The position numbers were made by a program, and so were the translations under genes. The notes beneath the pieces are model-generated. The model was not told where the DNA came from. It did not search any database and saw only the letters and a list, made by a program, of their open reading frames with translations. This document shows positions 1 to 6,060 of a stretch of 19,658 nucleotides of DNA, piece by piece (position 1 is the first letter of the stretch; each line of letters opens with the position of its first letter). The stretch spans positions 1-19,658 of the forward strand of contig NZ_LSJI01000288.1 in NCBI RefSeq assembly GCF_001557235.1. Reading direction: 5' to 3'. The stretch comes from Phenylobacterium sp. CCH9-H3. GTDB lineage: Bacteria > Pseudomonadota > Alphaproteobacteria > Caulobacterales > Caulobacteraceae.

Positions 1-46
1 CGTCGTAGGTGTTCTCCGCCCGCGCCCGGGTGTTGAGGTTCGCCAT
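1..46 (-). CDS. N-terminus of a probable GMC-family oxidoreductase (partial)
   Basis: Only the first 15 codons are inside the window; the gene continues past the left edge. The minus strand reads ATG at 46-44, preceded by a purine-rich GGGGTGG ribosome-binding stretch (complement of 51-59), then MANLNTRARAENTYD. An N-terminus of this style, ending ENTYD just before the expected FAD-binding glycine motif, is typical of GMC-family oxidoreductases such as the catalytic subunit of bacterial glucose/glycoside 3-dehydrogenases. That recognition comes from memory of the family, because the diagnostic GxGxxG lies outside. It is divergent from the secreted DUF1080 gene, which fits: GMC dehydrogenases can make the 3-keto sugars that DUF1080 proteins act on. 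If correct, it should be an FAD enzyme of about 550-600 residues. With 15 residues visible, other flavoproteins cannot be excluded. Confidence 0.5.
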   Translation of the reverse strand, partial: MANLNTRARAENTYD

Positions 47-116
47 GATCCACCCCTTATGCAGCCCGGCGCGAGCACCGTCCCGCGGACCGTCATTGAT
101 TGCCTTCTAGGTTCCA

Positions 117-130
117 TGAAATCGATTACA
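117..130. promoter_or_regulatory. Putative LacI-family operator, copy 1
   Basis: The 120-bp gap between the divergent GMC-like and DUF1080 genes contains TGAAATCGATTACA, a near-perfect palindrome around ATCGAT with one mismatched pair (perfect form TGTAATCGATTACA). The identical 14-mer occurs in inverse orientation at 7342-7355, upstream of the permease operon and beside a LacI-family gene. Length, symmetry and a central CG step are typical of LacI-family operators. It ends 36 bp before the DUF1080 start and 70 bp from the GMC start, so it could control both. I saw no convincing sigma70 -35/-10 pair in this gap. Binding by the regulator at 7599-8603 is inference. Confidence 0.6.
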
Positions 131-152
131 CTTCAAGCCGGCAATGACCGTT

Positions 153-158
153 GGGAGG
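153..158 (+). promoter_or_regulatory. Shine-Dalgarno fixing the DUF1080 start
   Basis: GGGAGG lies 8 bp upstream of the ATG at 167. This favours that start over the in-frame upstream ATGs at 59 and 116-118, whose translation would place about 36 or 17 polar residues in front of an otherwise clean signal peptide. Confidence 0.65.
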
Positions 159-166
159 CGGCGAAA

Positions 167-967
167 ATGACCTGGAGGAGATGGGGCGCAGTAGCGCTCG
201 TTGTCGTGGGCGCAACGATGCCGGCGCCGGCGTGGGCGCAGACGGCGGGCCCCTGGCGGCCGATCTTCGACGGCAAAACCCTGGACGGCTGGACCGCGAA
301 GATCTCGCGCCACCCGTTGGGCGAGAACTGGCGCGATACCTTCGTCGTGAAGGACGGGGCGATCCAGGTCTCCTACGCCGGCTACGACCGGTTCGCGCTG
401 CAGTTCGGCCACCTGTTCTACAAGACGCCGTTCAAGGCCTATCGCCTGCGGCTGATGTACAAGGTGCTGGAGCCGCCCCTGCCCGATACGCCCGCTTGGG
501 CGCGCAGCAACAGCGGCGTGATGTTCCACAGCCAGAGCCCGGAGAGCATGGGCCTGAACCAGCCGTTCCCGGTCTCCGTGGAGTTCCAGATCCTGGGGAA
601 GGAGGGCGATGGACCCCGCCCTACCGGCGCCGTCTGCACGCCCGGCGTCAGCATCACGATCGAGGGCAAGCGCCAAGCCGAACATTGCACCCCCTCGACC
701 GGCCCGACCATTCCGAACGGCGCCTGGACGAAGCTGGAGCTGGAGGTTCTGCCCGACGGCCGGGTGACCGAGAAGATCGACGGACAGGTGGTCCACCGCT
801 ACGCCGATATCGCGCTCGACCCCGCCGACCCGATGGCGGCCGCCGACGCCAGGCGCCTGATCGCCGAACGTGGCGGCGTGCTGGCTGTGACGGAGGGCTA
901 CATCGCCCTGCAGAGCGAGGGCCACCCCATCGCCTTCAAGGACATCGAGGTGCAGACGCTGCAATAG
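167..967 (+). CDS. Secreted DUF1080 protein (3-keto-disaccharide hydrolase family)
   Basis: A 266-residue exported protein. The start at 167 gives a standard Sec signal peptide: basic MTWRRW, a hydrophobic core rich in A/V, and a likely cleavage after AWA near residue 24. The mature part opens with the family hallmark FDGKTLDGW and continues as one concanavalin-like beta-jellyroll domain (PF06439) to the end, with the internal segments NSGVMFHSQ and VEFQILG characteristic of the family. Members are annotated as 3-keto-disaccharide hydrolases and act on glycosides whose sugar has been oxidised at C3, which makes the glycosidic bond easy to eliminate. Catalytic residues cannot be assigned by eye. 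It probably works in the periplasm on the product of the adjacent divergent GMC-type dehydrogenase, and shares an operator-like site with the permease operon 7 kb away. The substrate is unknown. Family assignment is firm; the exact reaction is inferred. Confidence 0.85.
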   Translation: MTWRRWGAVALVVVGATMPAPAWAQTAGPWRPIFDGKTLDGWTAKISRHPLGENWRDTFVVKDGAIQVSYAGYDRFALQFGHLFYKTPFKAYRLRLMYKVLEPPLPDTPAWARSNSGVMFHSQSPESMGLNQPFPVSVEFQILGKEGDGPRPTGAVCTPGVSITIEGKRQAEHCTPSTGPTIPNGAWTKLELEVLPDGRVTEKIDGQVVHRYADIALDPADPMAAADARRLIAERGGVLAVTEGYIALQSEGHPIAFKDIEVQTLQ

Positions 968-1014
968 GCGGCGACGCCGGTCAGCCTGCGTCAAGACGCT
1001 CAATCCCCGTCCGA

Positions 1015-1043
1015 TTGTCACTCTAGGGAGTTCACCCCATAGT
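1015..1043 (+). promoter_or_regulatory. Candidate sigma70 promoter for the histidine kinase
   Basis: In the 103-bp gap between the DUF1080 stop and the kinase start, TTGTCA (1015-1020) is followed after 17 bp by CATAGT (1038-1043), matching TTGACA at 5 of 6 and TATAAT at 4 of 6. The -10 lies 27 bp before the ATG. It suggests the kinase is transcribed independently of the sugar genes. In GC-rich alphaproteobacteria such matches are only moderately predictive. Confidence 0.4.
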
Positions 1044-1070
1044 GGCGTCAGGTCATTTGGGGGGTTGTTC

Positions 1071-2873
1071 ATGACCGATCGTTCCCATGCGCTCCAGTCG
1101 GCGCAGGGCGCCCTTGAGACCATGAAGCGCCTCGAGGGGATCCTCGCCTCCGCGATGGACGCGATCATCACGGTCGACGGGGAACAGCGTATCGTCGTGT
1201 TCAACCCCGCCGCCGAGCGCATGTTCGGTCTCAAGGCCGCCGACGCGCTGGGTCAGCCGATCTCCAACCTGGTTCCCGACCGGCATCGGGCCGGGCATTC
1301 GGACCACATCCGACGCTTCATCGAGACCGGAGACACGAACCGGCAGATGGGATCCCTCGGCGCGATCAGCGGCCTGCGCGCCAACGGCGAGGAATTCCCC
1401 ATCGAGGCTTCGATCTCCCAGGTTCAGATTGGCGACGAGAAGCTCGGCACCGTCATCCTGCGCGATATCACCGAGCGACGGGCGGCCGAGGCGGCTCTGC
1501 TGGAGAGCCGCCAGCGCATGGAGGCGATCGTCGAGTCGGCGATGGACGCCCTCATCACGATCGATGAGCAGCATCGGATCCTGGTTTTCAATCCCGCCGC
1601 CGAGCGGATGTTCGATGTGGTGGCGGCAGAGGCGATCGGCACCTCGATCGAGCGGTTCATCCCGGAGCGCTTCCGCAACGGGCATGGCCGCCACATCGAC
1701 CGCTTCAAAGAGATGGGCGCCACCAACCGCCGGATGGGCGCCCTGGGCGCGGTCAGCGCGCTGCGCGCCAATGGCGAGGAGTTCCCGGTGGAGGCCTCCA
1801 TCTCCCACGTCCAGGTAGGAGGGGCGCGACTCGGCACCGTCATCTTGCGCGACATCACCGAGCGGCGCGCCAACGAGGAAGCTCGCGAACTCCTGGCGCG
1901 GGAGGTGGACCACCGCGCCAAGAACGCACTTGCCGTGGTGCAGAGCGTCGTCTCGCTCACGCGCGCCGCGACGAAGGAAGCATTCATCGAGGCCGTCCGC
2001 GGCCGCATTTCCGCGTTGGGGCGCGCACACTCGCTGCTGGCGCAGAACAGTTGGCAGGGCGGCGACCTTCGCCAGATCGTCACGGACGAAACGGCCGGCT
2101 ATGGGCGCGCGGGACAGGTGGTGGCGCAGGGCCCGAGCCTGGCCCTCAAACCAAGCGCGGTGCAACCGCTAGGCCTGCTGATCCATGAGCTGGCGACGAA
2201 CGCCGTCAAGTACGGCTCACTGTCCGTGGAAACCGGCCGCGTGGACGTGGGCTGGACCGTCCGCGACGACGGGGAACTGCAGCTCCAGTGGGAGGAAGAC
2301 GGCGGCCCACCGGTCGCCCAGCCGGGTGAATTCGGGTTCGGCTCCACCCTCATCCGAGAGGTCGTGACGCGCCAACTGGGCGGAGGACTCCAGATCGTAT
2401 GGCCGGCGCAGGGCATGCGCGTGATGGCGACCCTGCCGGCCTCCGCCTATCGCGCCGAGCTCGCGGCGGCGCCGGCCAGTGCGGAGGTCGTCCAGGCCTT
2501 GCGCGAGTCGCGGGGGACCGGCCGCGGACGACTTCTGGTCGTGGAGGACGAGGCGCTTATCGCGATGGCGCTCGCCCAGGACCTGAGCAAGCTCGGTTGG
2601 GATATCGTGGGGCCGGCCGCGACGGTTGGAGAGGCGCGCCGACTTCTCGCAGACACCCTGCCCGACGTGGCCGTCCTTGACGTCAACCTGCGCGGAGAAC
2701 TCGTCTATCCGCTCGCCGAATGGCTTCGCGCGCGCCGGGTTCCGTTCGTCTTCTGCTCGGGCTACGAGCACCTCGAAACCGACTCCGCCTACGATCAGTG
2801 GCCCCGCGTGCGAAAGCCGGTGGACGTGCAACTGCTCGACAGCGAACTTATTCGCGTCCGCAAAGCCGCTTGA
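1071..2873 (+). CDS. Hybrid HWE-family sensor histidine kinase with tandem PAS domains and receiver
   Basis: A 600-residue protein without signal peptide or membrane segment, so probably a cytoplasmic sensor. Order: PAS 1 (about 27-139), PAS 2 (about 156-268), HWE/HisKA_2 dimerisation domain with phospho-acceptor His281 in EVDHRAKN, ATPase domain with N box HELATNAVKYG (Glu373, Asn377) and the family W-x-E at 407-409, then a C-terminal receiver with acidic pocket VVEDE (492-494), phospho-acceptor Asp537 and Lys582 in RKP. The receiver makes phospho-transfer within the protein or to a phosphotransferase possible. The start at 1071 follows a GGGGGG tract (1059-1064). The two PAS domains are about two-thirds identical by hand alignment, a clear internal duplication, and each has a His (76 and 205) where FixL/DosP-type PAS domains carry their haem ligand. 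No DNA-binding output domain is present and no partner regulator is adjacent. The signal is unknown; the cysteine motif of LOV photosensors is absent. Confidence 0.9.
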   Translation: MTDRSHALQSAQGALETMKRLEGILASAMDAIITVDGEQRIVVFNPAAERMFGLKAADALGQPISNLVPDRHRAGHSDHIRRFIETGDTNRQMGSLGAISGLRANGEEFPIEASISQVQIGDEKLGTVILRDITERRAAEAALLESRQRMEAIVESAMDALITIDEQHRILVFNPAAERMFDVVAAEAIGTSIERFIPERFRNGHGRHIDRFKEMGATNRRMGALGAVSALRANGEEFPVEASISHVQVGGARLGTVILRDITERRANEEARELLAREVDHRAKNALAVVQSVVSLTRAATKEAFIEAVRGRISALGRAHSLLAQNSWQGGDLRQIVTDETAGYGRAGQVVAQGPSLALKPSAVQPLGLLIHELATNAVKYGSLSVETGRVDVGWTVRDDGELQLQWEEDGGPPVAQPGEFGFGSTLIREVVTRQLGGGLQIVWPAQGMRVMATLPASAYRAELAAAPASAEVVQALRESRGTGRGRLLVVEDEALIAMALAQDLSKLGWDIVGPAATVGEARRLLADTLPDVAVLDVNLRGELVYPLAEWLRARRVPFVFCSGYEHLETDSAYDQWPRVRKPVDVQLLDSELIRVRKAA

Positions 2874-2885
2874 CCTTCCGGGCCG

Positions 2886-2900
2886 GCGTCCGACGGACGC
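2886..2900. terminator. Small hairpin between convergent genes, possible bidirectional terminator
   Basis: The 32-bp gap between the convergent kinase and isomerase stops contains GCGTCC-GAC-GGACGC, a perfect 6-bp GC-rich stem with a 3-nt loop. No T-run follows on either strand, so intrinsic termination would be weak. It is the only candidate stop signal between these two genes. Confidence 0.35.
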
Positions 2901-2905
2901 GGGCG

Positions 2906-3961
2906 CTATAGCCCGAGAAGACGCCGGTTGGCCGCGGCGTCCACACCCGAGCTGGCGAAGTCGTCGAAGGCGCGTTCGGTCACGCGGATGATGTGGTCGC
3001 GGATGAAGGGCGCGCCTTCGCGGGCGCCGTCCTCCGGGTGCTTGAGCGCGCACTCCCATTCCAGCACGGCCCAACCGGGATAGTCGTAGGCGGCGAACTT
3101 GGAGAAGATGGCGCCGAAATCCACCTGGCCGTCGCCCGGCGAGCGGAAGCGGCCCGGCCGGTCGACCCAGCCCTGGTAGCCGCCGTAGACGCCAGAGCGA
3201 CCGTTCGGCCGGAACTCGGCGTCCTTCACGTGGAAGGCGCGGATCCGCGGGTGGTAGCGGTCGATGAAGTCCAGGTAGTCCAACTGCTGCAGCACGAAGT
3301 GGCTGGGATCGTAGAGGATGTTGGCGCGCGGATGGCCGTCCACCACGTCCAGGAACCGCTCGAAGGTCGCGCCGTCGTGCAAGTCCTCGCCCGGATGGAT
3401 CTCGTAGCAGGCGTCCACGCCGCAGGCGTCGAATACGTCCAGGATCGGTTTCCAGCGCCGGCCGAGCTCGGCGAACGCCTCCTCCACCAGGCCCGCCGGC
3501 CGTTGCGGCCAGGGGTAGAGGTAGGGCCACGCCAGAGCCCCGGAGAAGGTAGCGTGCGCCGTGAGGCCCAGGCGCTGGCTGGCGCGGGCCGCCGCCTTCA
3601 ACTGGCCAACCGCCCATTCCTGCCGCGCCTTGGGATTTCCGCGCAGCGCCGGCGGAGCAAAGCCGTCGAACAGCTCGTCGTAGGCCGGGTGAACGGCCAC
3701 CAGCTGGCCCTGCAGGTGGGTCGACAGCTCTGTGATCTGCAGGCCATGGCCCGCCAGCAAGCCGGCGATGTCGTCGCAATAGGCCTGGCTCTCCGCCGCC
3801 CGCTCCAGGTCGAAGATCGAGTCCGCGCCGCCGGTGGGCATCTGGACGCCAACGTAGCCCAGGTCGGCCGCCCACTTCGCGATCGTGTCCAGGCGGTCGA
3901 ATGGCGCCTCGCTGCCGAGGAACTGGGCCAGGAAGATGCCGGGGCCCTTGAGGGTCTTCAA
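2906..3961 (-). CDS. Cytoplasmic sugar phosphate isomerase/epimerase-family TIM-barrel protein
   Basis: A 351-residue member of the xylose-isomerase-like TIM-barrel superfamily (AP_endonuc_2), last gene of the four-gene minus-strand operon. The expected metal/catalytic tetrad is visible: Glu187 (CYEIHPGED), Asp218 (YDPSHF), His244 (FHVKD) and Glu301 (LEWE). There is no signal peptide, in contrast to its paralogue two genes upstream. The start is TTG at 3961, chosen because AAGGAG lies 7 bp ahead of it and because it sits just past the upstream dehydrogenase stop (2-bp gap). Such proteins isomerise or epimerise sugars and keto-sugars via an enediolate. Relatives beside Gfo/Idh/MocA dehydrogenases, such as E. 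coli YcjR, epimerise 3-keto-glycosides, so a keto-sugar substrate is plausible here. Inositol catabolic enzymes (IolE/IolI-like) are an alternative, but no other iol gene is present. Fold assignment is secure, substrate is not. Confidence 0.85.
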   Translation of the reverse strand: MKTLKGPGIFLAQFLGSEAPFDRLDTIAKWAADLGYVGVQMPTGGADSIFDLERAAESQAYCDDIAGLLAGHGLQITELSTHLQGQLVAVHPAYDELFDGFAPPALRGNPKARQEWAVGQLKAAARASQRLGLTAHATFSGALAWPYLYPWPQRPAGLVEEAFAELGRRWKPILDVFDACGVDACYEIHPGEDLHDGATFERFLDVVDGHPRANILYDPSHFVLQQLDYLDFIDRYHPRIRAFHVKDAEFRPNGRSGVYGGYQGWVDRPGRFRSPGDGQVDFGAIFSKFAAYDYPGWAVLEWECALKHPEDGAREGAPFIRDHIIRVTERAFDDFASSGVDAAANRRLLGL

Positions 3962-3963
3962 CG

Positions 3964-5106
3964 TCAGGCTCCTTGCAGTTCGACCCAGCCGGCGCCGGAC
4001 CGGCTGGCGGCCACCGCCGTCTCGACGAAAGCCATGCCGCGCACGCCCTCGCCGATGTCCGGCACCAGCCCCGCATCGGGACGGCCCTCGGCGATGGCGT
4101 CGGCCATGTCGCGGTAGAGGTTGGCGAAGGCCTCGATGAAGCCTTCCGGGTGGCCGGTTGGGATTCGCGATCCGGCCCGCGCGATATCGGCCAGATAGGG
4201 CGAGGCGGCGTGCAGGGTCTGGCCGGGCCCGTCCAGCCAGTCGACGGTCAGCTCGGTGTGCCGCTCATGGCTCCAGGAGAGGCCGCCCAGTTCGCCATAG
4301 ACGGAAATCCTGAGGCCGTTGCGCGCGCCGGCCGAGATCTGCGACGCCACCAGCACGCCGCGCGCGCCGCCTGCGAATCGCAGCAGGACGTTGCAGTCGT
4401 CGTCCAGCGCCCGGCCCTCCACCACCGTGGAGACGTCGGCGCACAGGCGCTGCACACGCACGCCGGCGATGAACTCCGCCAGGTTGAAGGCGTGGACCCC
4501 GATATCGCCAATGCACCCGCCGACGCCCGACTGCGACGGGTCCGCGCGCCAGCCGGCCTGCTTGTCACCGCCGCGCTCGAGGGGCCGCGAAAGCCAGCCT
4601 TGGGAATATTCGACGACGATCTTGCGCACGGCGCCCAGGTCACCCCGCCGCACGATCTCGCGCGCCTGCCGCACCATGGGATAGCCGGTGTAGGTGTGGG
4701 TCAGGCCGTAGAGCTTGCCCGAGGCGGCCACGATCTCGGCCAGGGCCTTGGCCTGGGCCAGGTCCAGGGTGGCCGGCTTGTCGCTCATCACGTGCAAGCC
4801 CGCGTTCAGCGCCGCGGCGGACACGTCGAAGTGCAGGTGGTTCGGGGTCACCACGGCCACCAGTTCGGCGCCGTCCGCGCGCGCCGCCTCGGCGGCGATC
4901 ATGGCGCGATGGTCGCCGTAGGTCCGCGCCTCGGCCACGCCCCAGGCCCGAGCGGCCTCGGCGCTCTTGCCCGGATCACGGCTGAAGGCGCCGGCCACCA
5001 GGCGGATGCGGCCATCGAGCTCTGCGGCCATGCGATGGACCGGCCCGATGAACGAACCCGGGCCGCCGCCGACCATCGCCAGGCGAATGGGGCCTCTCGC
5101 CGTCAC
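3964..5106 (-). CDS. Gfo/Idh/MocA-family NAD(P)-dependent oxidoreductase
   Basis: A 380-residue two-domain dehydrogenase. The N-terminal Rossmann fold starts at once with VGGGPGSFIG (12-21), and the conserved catalytic lysine is Lys110 in SDKPAT (a DKP variant of the usual EKP). The C-terminal substrate domain has GGCIGDIGVHAFNL, giving the standard Asp201/His205 pair that completes the active site. No signal peptide, so cytoplasmic. The start is GTG at 5106, whose GTGA overlaps the stop of the upstream isomerase, implying translational coupling; the isomerase downstream follows after 2 bp. Members oxidise or reduce sugars, inositols and 3-keto-glycosides with NAD(P). Flanked by two isomerase/epimerase-fold proteins, it most likely interconverts a sugar or glycoside with its keto form, like YcjS/YcjQ in the E. 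coli ycj cluster. Direction and substrate cannot be told from sequence. Confidence 0.88.
   Translation of the reverse strand: MTARGPIRLAMVGGGPGSFIGPVHRMAAELDGRIRLVAGAFSRDPGKSAEAARAWGVAEARTYGDHRAMIAAEAARADGAELVAVVTPNHLHFDVSAAALNAGLHVMSDKPATLDLAQAKALAEIVAASGKLYGLTHTYTGYPMVRQAREIVRRGDLGAVRKIVVEYSQGWLSRPLERGGDKQAGWRADPSQSGVGGCIGDIGVHAFNLAEFIAGVRVQRLCADVSTVVEGRALDDDCNVLLRFAGGARGVLVASQISAGARNGLRISVYGELGGLSWSHERHTELTVDWLDGPGQTLHAASPYLADIARAGSRIPTGHPEGFIEAFANLYRDMADAIAEGRPDAGLVPDIGEGVRGMAFVETAVAASRSGAGWVELQGA
3969..3974 (-). promoter_or_regulatory. Shine-Dalgarno fixing a TTG start of the second isomerase gene
   Basis: The minus strand reads AAGGAG here, inside the last codons of the dehydrogenase gene, 7 bp before the TTG at 3961. 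The nearest in-frame ATG, at residue 41, would delete the first beta-strand and helix of the barrel. Confidence 0.75.
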
Positions 5107-6035
5107 GCCTTGAGACCGGCCAGGAAGTCGTGACTGATCTTGGCCGCTTCGATGCGCGGCCGCGCGAACGGCGGCTCCTGCTCCACGTAGAACCCGCGGA
5201 CGCCGGCGGCGTAGGCCGCCGGCAACAGGGTCGCCCAGGGAAGCTTGCCCGAGCCCACCTCGGTCGGGTCCATCTTCAGGGCGAAGTTGGGTTGGGTTTC
5301 CGGCTTGATGTCCTTCATGTGAATCAGGCTGACCCGCCCCTTGTACCGCTGGAGCAGGGCCGCGGGGTCGAGGCCCGCCGCCGCCACCCAGCCGACGTCG
5401 ATCTCGAAGGTCACCAGCGCCGGATCGGTCTTCTCGAACAGGATCTCCATGCCGTTGGTCGACCCCAGCGGCGCGAACTCGAAATTGTGGTTGTGGTAGC
5501 CGAGCTTGATCCCCGACTTCGCCAGCACGGCGGCCTTCTCGTTCAGGAAGTCGGCGTTGGCCTTCCAGTCGTCGGCCGTGAGCAGGGCGAGGGCCTTGCG
5601 CCAGTCGCCTCCGGCCGCCTGGATCTGCTGGTTGGAGATCAGGGGGACCGGCATGACGGCGTACTTGACGCCGATCGCACCGAGGTCGTCCGCCAGCTTG
5701 GCGAGGTCGCCGTCGAGCTGGCCGCGGCCCTGGACGTGGATGCTGGCGCAGGTGACGCCCGCCGCGTCCAGTGCGGCCCGCATCTGGGCGCCGGAACGGC
5801 CCAGCAGGCCCTGCAGCTCGATCGACCTGTAACCGACGCCGGCCACCGCCTTCAACGTGCCCTCCAGGTCCTTCGCCGCCTCGGGCGCCAGGGTGTAGAG
5901 CTGGATGCCGATCGGCAGGCCGTGGCGCTTGAAAAAGGGCTGGGCCGCCGCGCTGGCGCCGCCGCCGGCCGTCATGGCCGCAAGACCCGCCGCGAGGAAG
6001 GCGCGCCTGTGAAGTTCGGGCGAGATGGGGCGCAA
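5103..6035 (-). CDS. Tat-exported sugar phosphate isomerase/epimerase-family protein
   Basis: A 310-residue TIM-barrel isomerase/epimerase with a twin-arginine signal: ELHRRAFLAAGLAAM with Arg10-Arg11, a hydrophobic stretch, and an AxA-type cleavage region (GASAAA) near residue 30. Metal/catalytic residues are Glu186 (YHNHNFEF), Asp213 (FEIDVGW), His239 (LIHMKD) and Glu285 (YVEQE). The start is TTG at 6035, supported by AAGGAG 7 bp upstream; an in-frame ATG at 6155 lies inside the permease gene and would add 40 arginine- and proline-rich residues ahead of the Tat signal. The gene lies 25 bp after the permease and overlaps the dehydrogenase by 4 bp. Tat export of an isomerase means the fold works in the periplasm, presumably with a metal acquired before export. 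Related Tat-bearing proteins occur near DUF1080 genes. It could also be a lyase or 3-keto-glycoside hydrolase rather than an isomerase. Confidence 0.85.
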   Translation of the reverse strand: MRPISPELHRRAFLAAGLAAMTAGGGASAAAQPFFKRHGLPIGIQLYTLAPEAAKDLEGTLKAVAGVGYRSIELQGLLGRSGAQMRAALDAAGVTCASIHVQGRGQLDGDLAKLADDLGAIGVKYAVMPVPLISNQQIQAAGGDWRKALALLTADDWKANADFLNEKAAVLAKSGIKLGYHNHNFEFAPLGSTNGMEILFEKTDPALVTFEIDVGWVAAAGLDPAALLQRYKGRVSLIHMKDIKPETQPNFALKMDPTEVGSGKLPWATLLPAAYAAGVRGFYVEQEPPFARPRIEAAKISHDFLAGLKA

Positions 6036-6042
6036 GGGACGT

Positions 6043-6048
6043 CTCCTT
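6043..6048 (-). promoter_or_regulatory. Shine-Dalgarno fixing a TTG start of the Tat-exported isomerase
   Basis: AAGGAG on the minus strand lies 7 bp before the TTG at 6035, in the 25-bp gap after the permease stop. Motif and spacing are identical to those at 3969-3974 in the same operon, which supports the unusual start codon in both. Confidence 0.75.
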
Positions 6049-6060
6049 CGGTTGCCGGGC

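Noticed and set aside
59..166. Longer N-terminus for the DUF1080 protein starting at 59 or 116-118
   Set aside because: These starts would add polar residues ahead of a clean signal peptide and run through the operator; the ATG at 167 has a good Shine-Dalgarno.
968..1070. General-stress sigma factor (EcfG-type GGAAC/CGTT) promoter before the kinase
   Set aside because: No GGAAC with a properly spaced CGTT is present; a sigma70-like pair fits better.
1149..1874. LOV-type photosensor in the PAS domains
   Set aside because: The conserved flavin-binding cysteine motif (GRNCRFLQ-like) is absent from both copies.
1053..2165. 370-codon minus-strand open frame with an internal repeat opposite the PAS domains
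   Set aside because: The repeat is only the reverse reading of the duplicated PAS sequence on the coding strand.
2217..4076. 619-codon minus-strand open frame over the kinase C-terminus and first isomerase
   Set aside because: It is out of frame with both well-supported genes and has no recognisable domain; a GC-driven shadow.
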